Source of the DNA: Hippopus hippopus
Lineage: Eukaryota; Mollusca; Bivalvia; Cardiida; Cardiidae
Direction: 5' to 3'
Assembly: GCA_946811185.2 (NCBI GenBank)
Contig: OX328103.1
Location: forward strand, 4,654,132-4,718,131
DNA length: 64,000 bases
This document shows positions 31,882 through 41,814 of this stretch, piece after piece. The position numbers and the translations under genes were made by a program. Each line of letters starts with the position of its first letter. The first letter of the stretch is position 1. A model generated the notes under the pieces. That model made no database searches, was not told the origin of the DNA, and was given only the letters and a program-made list of their open reading frames with translations.

Positions 31882-32116
31882 AAATTTCGACCGTATACGG
31901 TCAAAACATTTTAGTGTTGATTGCTTACAAAACTTATTTTTACATGTACAACAGCATAACATTTTAGAATACCTAAAAGAGATAGATTTTTATAATAAAA
32001 TATAGACTTTCAAATTAACATTTTATTGTTTAATTTCTAATTATTATCTTCATGCGCGCTAAATGACCACAGCTGTCGATGCGCCTTAAAACACCAATAA
32101 ATAAATAATAATAATA
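31882..32116 (+). repeat. LINE copy B 3' end and (TAA)n tail
   Basis: Frame-shifted last codons, 3' UTR with GTCGATGCGCCTTAAAACACC, then AATAAATAAATAATAATAATA. Confidence 0.85.
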
Positions 32117-32335
32117 ATTTTGAAATTCAAACTAACGGTTGTCGTTTTGAAAAATTAGTCCGCTTCTGTACCCAGAATGCCCGTATTAGATAGATCTGTA
32201 TTTGTAGAATGCCATCTAGCGGGAGATAATGAGCGAAAAACGCAATGTTGACATGTTTTCTTGCATTTTTTTTTTTTTTGCAGGCCTATGATGTTACTTT
32301 TGAGAGTAACAGACGGAGAATACATAGTTTTGCCA

Positions 32336-32552
32336 TTAAGGATAGGGCACCCTAATGGGATTCTTGTAATATCGCCTTTCATCGCCGAAAAAACGTACGG
32401 ATTCGGCTAAGACTCGGGTAATCCGTAACCAATCGGCCGACAGACGCTGCTTCCGCGTCGATTACGGGTTACCCGAGTCTTAGCCGAATCCGTACGATTT
32501 TGGCGATGAAAGACGATGTTACACGAATCCCATTAGGGTGCCCTATCCTTAA
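32336..32552. mobile_element. TTAA-flanked foldback MITE, copy 1
   Basis: TTAA at 32336-32339 and 32549-32552. The 209-bp element begins GGATAGGGCACCCTAATG and ends with its inverse. Arms of about 95 bp include CGTACGGATTCGGCTAAGAC and ACTCGGGTAA; the short centre is CGGCCGACAGACGCTGC. Confidence 0.9.
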
Positions 32553-32620
32553 GCGGTCTGTGAAGCTTCAAAGATGGTCGAAATCTCTCTCTATATGGAA
32601 AAAAAAAAAACAGCGTTGTC

Positions 32621-32955
32621 TGCGTATGTCATATTCTTCGAAGATTCGACCTGTCTGCTATGACGCATCACCCATCCCCGTATACCTGGGAAAAGTAGGA
32701 CTCATACCGAAGGTATTAGCCTAATACCCAAGCATGCAGGGGCTGTTTTTAATAAATTGCCGGTGCATAGGTTACATCCTAGCCGATCATAGCTGAATGA
32801 ATCGCACCAGGTGGCGTTTTATTGAGCAAACGTTTATTTGATTTTGAAATTCTAAGTAACGGTTGTTGTTTTGAAAAGTAGTCCGGTTCTGTACTCAGAA
32901 TTCCCAAATTAGACAGATGTGTATTTGTAGAATGCCATCTAGCGGGAGATAATGA
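32621..32955 (+). repeat. repeat R6, copy b (empty site)
   Basis: Uninterrupted: CATATTCTTCGAAGATTCG, ACGCATCACCCATCCCC, CGCACCAGGTGGCG, ATTTTGAAATTC (32841-32852), ATGCCATCTAGCGGGAG. Confidence 0.85.
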
Positions 32956-33164
32956 AAAAATGGTGGTATGACACTAGTAGTGAAGAGGTTTCAAGGGAAG
33001 TAACTGACTACTAAGTCCCACTTGGTTGTGTAGGATTATTGCATCAGTAATTCAAAAGTAGGTCAGAGTAATTTGAGGATTTGATAATTTCAGTTAAATA
33101 TTTTAAATCCGACGCAAGTTGTGGAAAGTACTCTAGAAAAATCAGCATCGAGTAAAATAAAAAA

Positions 33165-33255
33165 AAAAAAGCGTGGGAGAAAGATAAAATTCTGGTTACC
33201 AATATTTTCTCCTGTTCCCAAAATGTTATCGAATCCTTTCTTTCTTAGAGTCGTT
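33165..33255 (-). repeat. H1 fragment: hairpin and L half
   Basis: ATTCTGGTTACCAATATTTTCTCC, TTCTTAGAGTCGTTAATC. Confidence 0.65.
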
Positions 33256-33482
33256 AATCCGTTACCACATAATTCCCAATTTTAAAGGCACTAAAGATGA
33301 AGACTTTTAAAACCATTATGGGAAAAGGAAAAAAATGCTGGTAACCAGCATTTTCTCCTTTTCCCACAATGTTTTATACCCAATCACAGACAGAAATTAT
33401 TTTTGAAGCTACATTAATTTTGTCGGCCGATAATGCTTTGAATTTGGTCGAGTCCAAAATTTTGTCGTCTGGTAAAGAGTTA
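33256..33482 (+). mobile_element. H1 MITE, full length
   Basis: TTAATCCGTTACCACATAATTCC, clean apex, GTCGTCTGGTAAAGAGTTAA. It follows the previous fragment without a gap. Confidence 0.85.
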
Positions 33483-33865
33483 AAAATCGGGAATGTTTTG
33501 TAAAGAGTCAGTCAAGTGAAGGTTTTCAGGACAGGCACACTTCTACATTTTACACAGGTAAACAATGCTGGCATTTGATATCGCAATATTATACACCAAA
33601 GAAAGGTGCGAAATTTAATTCATGTGATATCTGGAAAACAGCCAATACTTACACTAACCCATCCTTTCCTCTGGTCATATAATTGGAATCCCAAAACTAT
33701 GCTTCGTTTTCTACGTCTCCAACTATAGACCAAGAAACTGCGATAGGTGTTAGGGGCTCCCACAGGAAATCGCAACCACCGTATTTCTTTTTTATATAAT
33801 TTTTATCAAATATTGTGGGCACATTAGACCCGTTTCTCTCAATATAAAAATTAAGATCAGACAGC
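33483..33865. other. unassigned stretch
   Basis: No frame with homology and no repeat recognised. Confidence 0.3.
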
Positions 33866-34033
33866 ACTACCACAATAAATGATCCTGTTTCTGCACTAAC
33901 CGATATTCTATTTGAGCCATGCCCTTTGAAAAAGGGGTCTAATGCTAACACTACCACAATGGATGATCCTGTTTCTGCACTAACCGATATTCTATTTGAG
34001 CCATGCCCTTTGAAAAGGGGGGCTTAATGCATC
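33866..34033 (+). repeat. 84-bp tandem duplication including an H2 left end
   Basis: CCACAAT at 33870 and 33954 begins two copies of ATGATCCTGTTTCTGCACT through TTGAGCCATGCCCTTTGAAAA. Confidence 0.9.
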
Positions 34034-34262
34034 TGCAAAAAGTATCGACCTATGTCAGCCTGCGCAGTTCGCGCAGGCTGACCTGGGTCGAAACTTTCTG
34101 CTATTGGTCGATTTTCTGCATGTCAAAGGAACAGTGTACCTCATGATTCAGTCTGTTGTTAGACAAAATGGATTTTATGGATCCATAACATTGTGATGAC
34201 TTGCTTGGTATGATGCATCACGGCGATGCATTAAGCCCCCTTTTTGCCAGAGCACGGCTCGT
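33996..34262 (-). mobile_element. H2 MITE
   Basis: TTGAGCCATGCCCTTTG, hairpin GTCAGCCTGCGCAG/CGCGCAGGCTGAC, right end GCCAGAGCACGGCTCGT. Confidence 0.85.
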
Positions 34263-34862
34263 TTATATTCTATTCACATTAGTCTTCAATGTGCGGTATT
34301 TTGGTACTTTTTTCTATTATATATTATGCTTCTTTTCGTTTATTCAGTACACTCAGACTTGAAACTTCGATCACACGGTTAGGTAGGTATTTTGAAACAT
34401 GTGACCTTGGATATATATAAACAGAGTAACATGAAAAATCCCCTGCTTTTTCAGATATACAGTATCTACAATGATTTTATCAATGGAAAGCTAATTATAG
34501 ACATTTTACTACTAAGGTATGCATACGTGACGGCGGGAGGAGGGTGTCAAGACTGAAAGTAGTTCCGTCAAGGTGAGTGACAGAATTTTTTTGATGTCAC
34601 ATGATCTTGGTGTATCACAACACTCGTGATAGATTTACTCATATTTCGAGATTACATTGAAGAAATCTAGATATTTAAGATCTTCGTCACTGTTCAGGAT
34701 ATTTTGGTACAAATGCTCTCTTGCAGCAAAGCAATGCGCAACACGATAATCCGCAGATAGCTTTATGAGCAAAAAAAGTAAAGCAGGATAGATTCGGATG
34801 AGTCACCGAACGAGTGGCGTCTCAACCGGATTCAGTCTGTTTGAAAATTGAAGCAAACAGCA
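34263..34862. other. unassigned stretch
   Basis: A/T-rich, no homology detected. Confidence 0.3.
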
Positions 34863-35070
34863 TTGATTGATTGATTGAATGGTGTTTTACGCCGCTTTCA
34901 ACATTATTCAGTCACGTCACGGCGACAGCTCACAATTTCATGTATTTCCTGGTGTTTTGCCCAAGGAAACTCCCACAAAAAACCCAGTGGATCCAGTGCG
35001 GCTCGAGCCCGTGGCCCCAAGGTTACGAGTCCCACACTTTACCACCGAGCCACGTGGGACTCCTAGCAAA
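34863..35070 (-). mobile_element. SINE2 (tRNA-headed), minus orientation
   Basis: (GATT)n tail at left, GTTTTACGCCGCTTTCAAC, then the inverted tRNA-like head ending GGTGGTAAAGTGTGGGACTC on the minus strand with its B-box GGCTCGAGCC. Confidence 0.75.
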
Positions 35071-35229
35071 CAACTTGAAATATTAGTAATATCTGTATTT
35101 TTTCCCTGGATTGCATTGCTTTGTTTTGTTCTCTCCCTCACCCCCCCCCCCTTCTAAAATTCAGTCAACCGAAAGAGTTTTTAACACAACATTTCCTATC
35201 GTATCGTAGACAAAATAAAAAACAATCAT

Positions 35230-35493
35230 TTGAGCCATGCTCTGTGAAAAGGGGGCTTAATGCATCTGGGAAAAGTATCGGCCCAGGTCAGCCTGCGCAG
35301 TCCGCGTAGGCTGACCTGGGCCGAAACTGTTCGCTATTAGTAAATTTTCTACATGTACAGGGACAAGTATACCTCAGGATTAAGTCGGTTATTAAAAGAA
35401 GTGGCTATTAGGGGTCCATAAGTACGTGGTAGCTTGCTCTGTACCATGGATGACGGGGATGCAATAAGCCCCCTTTTGCCAGAGCATGGCTCA
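35230..35493 (-). mobile_element. H2 MITE
   Basis: TTGAGCCATGCTCTGTG, hairpin AGGTCAGCCTGCGCAG/CGCGTAGGCTGACCT, right GCCAGAGCATGGCTCA. Confidence 0.85.
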
Positions 35494-36488
35494 GTTTTTT
35501 TCCCCCCAACGTAACTCTATACAAAACGACATTCTTTTTATCACATGACGGTATTTCACAAATTATAGATCAGAAGATGCATAATCATCAGAAGATGTAC
35601 AAGTTGTAATGTCCATGAAATCCATTCACTTCTATGAAATGCGTTCAAAATGACGTCAAAAATGACGTCATTCAGTTGGGATATCAAACGTGTATAAGAT
35701 ATAGGCCTAGAGGATATTTTTTTTCGGTGAAAGATCGAAATTTATTTCATCGAGTGAACATCATCGGTAATATTTTCACGAGTGGCGCACCGAAAAAAAA
35801 ATCTATTTCATGCTTTTAACCCTTTTTGGGGGTGCTTTACATCAAAATCCAGTACAGTTCTTTTCGGTTATTCCCCGTGGAGTACCCCCTCCGCATAGCA
35901 ACGCATTACAATATTACGTCAAAAACGCGAAAATTTGTATGGAAATTACGTCATATTTCCATCTGGTTTAGAGGTAGGCGCATTTTACCTAGGAAACGAG
36001 TGCGCGGGAATAACTATTTTCGCCTTCAATTGAAGAGTTAGAATATAAAAATCGGTATTTTCACTGGTCGTAACCATGAAATATCGAAAAATATTTCACC
36101 GTTGTTTCTTGATAACCTACCGGAAAGCAGGAAATGAAAGAAAATTCGTAATAGGTATATTACACTGAAAACAAGGGGGGGGGGGGTTTATGTGATAAAT
36201 GCAAAGTAGATACATGTATTGTCTTTTTTTTTTGAATATTTAAAGAGGCGTTAACCGCTACTCAATCAATCATCTGTGTCTTTCAGCCTTCACAATCCAC
36301 CCATTTAACAGGATCATAAGTGAAGGTATAGATTTAGATCTACTGCATTTAACTTAACATAGACATATTGACATATTGTACACATCACATGACCACAGGT
36401 ATGGTAAAATCATATATAATATTACAAGATACATGTATATGTATACGTAATAAAGTATGTCTATGTCTATGTCTATGTCATTTAACTT
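35494..36488. other. unassigned stretch, about 1 kb
   Basis: Contains AATGACGTC twice (35650-35670), a G run at 36174-36187, a T run near 36224, and (GTCTAT)n at about 36459-36480. No coding homology. Confidence 0.35.
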
Positions 36489-36719
36489 AACCTTTATCGG
36501 ATGGAGAAATTTTAGGCTAGATCTAGTCGGATGTGAAAGAACTTGGAGACGATAGATTAAATGTGGCTCAGATCTTGGGCTTTGTGTGTGAAAGGATAGG
36601 ACACATTGTGGGAAAAGGAGAAAATGCTGGTTACCAGCATTTTCTCCTTTTCCCACAATGTTTTCGAAAGCCTTTTTCTGTCAGTCGTTTAAAACTCGGG
36701 ACTGTGTGGTGAAGGGTCA
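36489..36719 (-). mobile_element. H1 MITE, full length
   Basis: TTAACCTTTATCGG at left; perfect stem at about 36605-36662; GACTGTGTGGTGAAGGGTCAA at right. Confidence 0.85.
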
Positions 36720-36854
36720 AATGATAACATAGTTTATCCGTAGGATGTAAACTGTTTGTGTGGTCTTTCAGGCCGTTCTCAATTTCATTTCAGCTTTTAA
36801 ACAATTTTATATCGCGGCAGCCAGTGTACCTGTCGATGCACTCCCGGGGCCGTA

Positions 36855-37032
36855 TCCACCAATCCTTTTTGAGCACATGCTTAGTGATATTCTCCAAGAA
36901 TTTCTAAATTTGAATGTTAAACAACACCTGATTGGCTAAGTCAAATGGTGTAGCTTTCAGGAGTTGTGTTACACGCAAAATTAGAAAACTCTTGAGAATA
37001 AGTCTAAGAACGTTGTTAGGAATGGTTGGTGA
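36855..37032. repeat. H5 palindromic MITE, diverged
   Basis: CCACCAATCC and GGTTGGTGAG ends. Centre CTGATTGGCTAAGTCAAATGG. Confidence 0.7.
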
Positions 37033-37049
37033 GTACAGAAAATGTATTT

Positions 37050-37245
37050 CTTTTATCATTTCTTCGCGCAATATTCTTTCCAAGCTTCTGACTGCTTTCT
37101 CGCATACTCATCGTCGAAACAATGATCATCGGTCAACGAGGAATGAATCCTGTCATACTGACTATCATCAGTCCTCGGAAAGAATTTGGCCGAGCTGGGA
37201 ATTCGAACCAGCTTCACCCTGGTTTCAATTCCTGGTCGTAACCGA
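37050..37245 (-). repeat. SINE1, minus, 3' end missing
   Basis: GCGCAATATTCTTTCCAAGC, TCCTCGGAAAGAATTTGGCC, inverted B-box GGGAATTCGAACC. It abuts the H5 element. Confidence 0.7.
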
Positions 37246-37301
37246 CTGAATTACCAAATTCGATGTGAGAGATTGAAGACCATTTTAGCTGCACTTATAC
37301 C

Positions 37302-37358
37302 TTACAGACAGCGTAGATTTATATCAGACAACAGAAAACGTACTGTCTGATCTTAGAT
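37302..37358. repeat. H3 hairpin, cut by H2
   Basis: AGACAGCGTAGATTTATATC against GTCTGATCTTAGAT. The right outer arm is missing where the next element starts. Confidence 0.6.
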
Positions 37359-37622
37359 ATGAGCCATGCTCTGGCAAAAGGGGGCTTAATGCATCGCCTT
37401 AATGTCATACCAAGCAAGTCAACATTTAATAATGAATTCTTAAAATCCATCTTGCCTAACAACCAATGGAATTATGGGGAAGAGTGGTCCTTGGACATAC
37501 AGAAATTTGATCAATAGCGAAAAGTTTCGGCCCAGGTCAGCCTGCGCGGAGTGCGCAGGCTGACCTGGGTCGATACTTTTCGCAGATGCATTAAGCCCCC
37601 TTTTCACATAGCATGGCTCATA
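37359..37622 (+). mobile_element. H2 MITE
   Basis: ATGAGCCATGCTCTGGC, hairpin AGGTCAGCCTGCGCGG/GTGCGCAGGCTGACCT, right CACATAGCATGGCTCAT. Confidence 0.85.
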
Positions 37623-37694
37623 TACATTTTCCGATATCTGAAAAGCTGTATCTGATAAAAAAACGACCTTGGAAATTACACCCATACCTCTCAA

Positions 37695-37951
37695 TATGAG
37701 CCATGCTTTGTGAAAAGAGGCTTTAATGCATCAACAAAAAGTATCGACACAGGTCAGCCTGCACAGTCCGCGTATGCTGACCTAGGTCGAAACCTTTTAC
37801 TATGGCCGATTTCAGGACCAGTTTACCTAATGATTCAGCCAGTTGTTAGACAAAATAACGGTAGATTTTATGGATCCATGATTTTATAAGTCTTGTTCGA
37901 TATAGTGAATCATGGCGATGCATTTTACCCCCTTTTTCCCAGAGCGCCCCT
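37695..37951 (-). mobile_element. H2 MITE
   Basis: ATGAGCCATGCTTTGTG, diverged hairpin CAGCCTGCACAG/CGCGTATGCTGACC, right CCCAGAGCGCCCC. Fourth H2-type end within 600 bp. Confidence 0.8.
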
Positions 37952-38081
37952 AATATATAAATAACTATTTTATTTCGCCGTCAAAGGATTGGGTTAGGCA
38001 TATTTTTTTTCGAATGGATCCTATCCCTGTTAAAGTTTTACGCTAAACGCTCAATTCTTCGAAGAAAGTCTTGACTCACTC

Positions 38082-38290
38082 TAGCCTTCACACAACAATC
38101 CGAAGTTTAAACGACCACGAGTTAAGTAACTTTTGAAAATATTGTGGAAAAACGAAAACAACAAGAACAAAAAGTTCGTTTCACCATTTTCTCCTTTCTC
38201 CATAATGCTTTCTTCTTAAAAAAAATTCTTTTTCTTTTAGCCACGTTTAATTGACATCGGCAGATGCTATAAATATGCAAAACTATGGAA
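38082..38290 (+). repeat. H1 element, diverged
   Basis: CTTCACACAACAATCCGAAG, ACGACCACGAG, stem replaced by AACAAGAACAAAAAG. Confidence 0.6.
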
Positions 38291-38330
38291 AGGATTATGT
38301 GCAACGCAAAAACTGTTATTGCCTCCTTTA

Positions 38331-38536
38331 ACCAATTTACCTGACAACAAAATTTTAGACTCAAGACTTTAAGCAGCTGAAAAGGACATAATTGAAATAT
38401 TTGATAGGGTAAGAAAGGTTGTGGGAAAACAAAAAAAAAAAAGGTTGTTTACAAGTATTCTATTCTTTTCCCACTATGTTTTCAAAAGTTTTCTTCCTTA
38501 TGGTCGTTAAAACACGGAATTGTGTGGCAATGGATA
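38331..38536 (-). repeat. H1 element, diverged
   Basis: AATTTACCTGACAACAAAATT, AGACTCAAGAC, right GAATTGTGTGGCAATGGATAA. Confidence 0.65.
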
Positions 38537-38607
38537 AAATACGACACGTGTACGTACTGATATATATATATTTATTGTTTTTCTTGTTAATCTTCAAGGT
38601 TTTCATT

Positions 38608-38732
38608 TTAAATCCTTTAACTAAAATTAACCATTAAAATTTTAAGGGCTCTGAAAAAGGAGGCTCTTGAAAACGCTGTGGGAAGTGGAGAAAATGCTGG
38701 TGACCATTATTTTCTCATTTAGACAAATCCAA
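38608..38732 (+). repeat. H1 fragment
   Basis: TTTTAAGGGCTCTGAAAAAGG, GGAGAAAATGCTGGTGACC, ending TTTAGACAAATCC. Confidence 0.6.
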
Positions 38733-38743
38733 TCAATGCTAAA

Positions 38744-38918
38744 TGCTTTACCAGTCAGTCCCGTGTTTCAACGACCAAATGGGGCGGGTGGGGGGTAATG
38801 TAACATTGATGGAAAAGTAGAAAACGCGGGAAAATAGAGTTTTCTCCTTTTCCCGTATTGTTTACTGTTCCTTCCACGAATTCATTTCATCATTTGAGTC
38901 ATAGTTTAATTCGGGGTC
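38744..38918 (+). repeat. H1 element, right end missing
   Basis: GCTTTACCAGTCAGTCCCG, a G-rich GGGGCGGGTGGGG insert, stem AAAACGCGGGAAAATAGAGTTTTC. Confidence 0.6.
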
Positions 38919-38935
38919 ACCAAAATTTGTTTTTA

Positions 38936-39110
38936 CCCTTTCCCAAATAATCCCAAGTTTTAACGATCCTAAGGAAGAAACCTTCTGAAAACATTGTAGG
39001 AAAAAGAGCAAATGCTGTTTACCAGCATTTTCTCCTTTACTCACAATGTTTTCAAAAGCCTATTTCTTTAGGGTTGTTTAATCTCGGAATTGCGTAAAAG
39101 ATTTATACTT
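38936..39110. repeat. H1 with two L halves (L-L palindrome)
   Basis: Left TTTCCCAAATAATCCCAAG, TTTTAACGATCCTAAGG. Right CTTTAGGGTTGTTTAATC, CGGAATTGCGTAAAAG, the inverse of an L half rather than an R half. Confidence 0.7.
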
Positions 39111-39227
39111 TACATAGTTGTGACGCACTGTTCACTAATTCATCAAGGCTGAGAACAATTTGAAGTGTTTACTCGTTTGTCTGTTCAGTCATTTATTTGT
39201 CCATTCCTTAAAAACAAACAAACGAAC

Positions 39228-39345
39228 AAACGATTGAACGAACGAACGAATGAACGAACGAAAGAACGAACGAACGAACGAAAGAACGAACGAACGAAAG
39301 AACGAACGAACGAAAGAATGAATAAATGAATGAATGAATGAATTT
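39228..39345 (+). repeat. (GAAC/GAAT)n microsatellite
   Basis: CGAA units with AAGAACGAACG variants, ending in GAAT units. Confidence 0.9.
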
Positions 39346-39720
39346 TAAGATACAAATGAAAAAGAAAACAAAACCCATATATTAGAGCGCCACCAGTCCA
39401 TAACAGAGGTGAACGGCGAGTTCTTGTCTCAAATTATAATTATTATCATATAGTACTCATTAACGACGTATATGACAAATGTTCGCGCGCATCCTACTGC
39501 GCATGTATTTTTGTCGTGGATATTGAATCAAAAGTGCACCAATGTATTTTTTTTTCCACATAATGGTAATACTACTGGTGCACTGAAACAAGTAGCACTT
39601 TCTTCGGGTAGTATTGGTGAAGAAAAAAAAATGGATCTTTGAACTGTCACCGTGAAATAATTAAAATGCTGCTGACACGGCGTTACACACCAAACAAGGA
39701 AACAAAGGCAGGAAATTTAA
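39346..39720. other. unassigned stretch
   Basis: No homology or placed repeat. Confidence 0.3.
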
Positions 39721-39866
39721 AACTGTGGAAGTATAGCTGTTTCCACTTTGAAAATTATTGTTGGAAAAGGAGAAATCGCTCCTTTTGAGCAATTTCTCCT
39801 TTACCCACCATATCTGCTGAGCTTTTATCCTATTTTTTTCCTTAGAAAAATAACTTCCACAGTGAC
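39721..39866. repeat. palindrome with TGTGGAAGT ends and an H1-like stem
   Basis: AACTGTGGAAGT at left, ACTTCCACAGT at right. Centre GGAGAAATCGCTCC and GAGCAATTTCTCC. Related to H1 only in the stem. Confidence 0.6.
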
Positions 39867-40421
39867 CTTCAACCTTGTTTTCTGACGAAATAAGCACGGA
39901 TAGGTGCCACTTTCATTTTTTTTTTTTATTGTTTAGAATTATAAATACTATAAGTGTGGAAAGTTTAAGAAAAATCTGTTCGTTAGAAAGTATGTATTTT
40001 TTTAAGATTAAACCTTAATTCGATCAAATTATCTCCCTTTTTTACTCAAAGGTCTATATATAACATGCATATTTGTACATTTACCATGCTCAAAACCAGG
40101 CTTTTATATATTTTTTTGTGCAAAAATAAATGAATTTTCATTAAAATGATGTATATTTGTATATTTTTCCTTTAATTTTCCTGAATAAATGACTATTATA
40201 GAAAGGCGCTTTAAATCCAATATAAGCTAAATTTTGGTACCGTATAAACCCTTTTCAAAGGCAAATTTCTCAAAAACGAGCACGGTGACCCACATCTTTT
40301 TTTACTGTAATCTTCTAGAGACATAATGAGCTTTGTATGTGCAAAGTTTTAAAAAAAATCTGCCCGTTAGAAAAATTTGTTATATACGTCGTCAATATTC
40401 TGTATATTAGTGCATAATACA
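39867..40421. other. unassigned A/T-rich stretch
   Basis: No frame with homology, no repeat recognised. Confidence 0.3.
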
Positions 40422-40689
40422 TACGAGCCTTGCTGTGTGAAAAGGGGGCGTAATGCATCTGCGAAAAGTTTCGACCCAGGTCAGCCTGCGCAGTCCGCGC
40501 AGGCTGACCTGGGCCGAAACTGTTCGCTATTGGCCAATTTTCTGTATGCCCAAGGACCAGTCTATCTCATGATTAAGTTGGTTGTTTAAAAAAGTGTATA
40601 TTATGGATCCATAAGTATTTGATGGCTTGCTTGGTACCATGAATCACGGAGATGCATTAAGCCCCCTTTTGTCAGAGCATGGGTCATAT
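40422..40689 (-). mobile_element. H2 MITE
   Basis: ACGAGCCTTGCTGTGTG, hairpin AGGTCAGCCTGCGCAG/CGCGCAGGCTGACCT, right GTCAGAGCATGGGTCAT. Confidence 0.85.
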
Positions 40690-40909
40690 AATAAACATTA
40701 TGATATAATCTGAAACACTCGTTTGCCGTTCACCAGTGGTCCATAACAGGGAAAAATACTACTTCGAAATTTTTGTTGGCAAATTACTACTCTATTGCAC
40801 AAAAAAAAAAACATATTCGTAAATTTCCTTCAGTAGGAAAATTCCATGTACCCGTGCAAAATTTATATTACTCAACTTGCTAGCCTACTCCACAAATGCA
40901 TTTGCTTTT

Positions 40910-41000
40910 TTTCGACGGTCAACAGGTTGAAGGCTTTGGAAAAAATGCGAGAAAATTAGCAATTGCTTGTCACTATCGACTGCGCCTTTTCCCATAATTT
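40910..41000 (+). repeat. H1-like fragment, diverged
   Basis: GAAGGCTTTGGAAAAAATGCG, GCAATTGC in the apex, CCTTTTCCCATAATTTT. Confidence 0.45.
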
Positions 41001-41264
41001 TTGCAAAGGAGATCTAGTTCAAAAATTGTTGAAATTCGTTTTTCTTTTAGTTACAAGATAAGTTTCATATTAAAAAATAACCTGGTATGGATATAGTTAC
41101 AATAAAAAAAAAAAGAAATTCAGATCCGTTTTGGAAAAGCCCCAGTTGACTGAGGCCAAACCTTTAAAATATAGACAGATTAAAAAGTGTTGAGTTGTAA
41201 TCCGAATACTGATTGCATAATCTTAGGTTTAAAACTTTTATCAAATTGCACACTCTATTACCTT

Positions 41265-41412
41265 TTATGTCTCTGTCTGTCTGTCTGTCCCCCTTTCCAT
41301 CTGTATCTGTCTCTATCTGTTTTTCTGTCTGTCTGTTTGTCTGTCTGTCCAGTTTTTGTCTTTCTCTGTCTGTCTTTCTGTCTGTCTGTCTGTCCGTATG
41401 TATGTCCGTCTC
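41265..41412 (+). repeat. (GTCT)n microsatellite
   Basis: CTGTCTGTCTGTCC-type repeats; the cysteine- and serine-rich frames through it are artefacts. Confidence 0.9.
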
Positions 41413-41507
41413 GCTCCTTAATCAAATTTAACCTCCTTTGCGAAGAGAAAAAAAATTACAAGATCTGCCTGAACTTCAGCGCAGTAAAATAACGGAATTT
41501 TTCTTTA

Positions 41508-41640
41508 AAAAGACAGAAATCATTTTAGGAAAAGGAGAAAATGCTGGTTACCAGCATTTTCTCCTTTTTCCATAATGTTTTCAAAAGCCTACCCTCTCAG
41601 GGTCATTAAAACACGACCCCAGTCGTTTGGCAAAGATTAA
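41508..41640 (-). repeat. H1 element, R end missing
   Basis: GGAAAAGGAGAAAATGCTGG apex perfect; L half CTCTCAGGGTCATTAAAACACG. Confidence 0.75.
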
Positions 41641-41814
41641 AGCTGTCCTTTAAACTGGGTTAAAACAATTGGGCGGATCTTGGACATGAGTGTATTGACC
41701 TTGCTATTCGAGTTAATAAGGACTGTAAATACGTGCATTAATAAACTGACTTTCTTTTGAAACTGTTAGAGATAATAGAAGAAACTTGATGACCTCAGCT
41801 TATCAAATATGTTT

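Larger units (their letters stand above)
25947..32116 (+). mobile_element. I-superfamily LINE copy B, near full length (6.2 kb)
   Basis: Order: 5' UTR (25947-27111), ORF1, 37-bp gap, ORF2 (endonuclease, reverse transcriptase, RNase H), 3' UTR, (TAA)n tail. RNase H after the reverse transcriptase plus a TAA tail point to the I superfamily (I or Nimb clade). Target-site duplication ATTTTGAAATTC at 25935-25946 and 32117-32128, also present once at 32841-32852 in the empty paralogous site. The copy is inactive: one nonsense codon in ORF1 and two frameshifts in ORF2. Confidence 0.93.
25715..32258 (+). repeat. repeat R6, copy a, split by LINE copy B
   Basis: Left part 25715-25946 and right part 32117-32258 align with the uninterrupted R6 copy at 32621-32955, apart from a few indels. 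Confidence 0.88.

Noticed and set aside
41187..41492. Cysteine-rich frames that might look like small secreted proteins
   Set aside because: They are translations of (GTCT)n.
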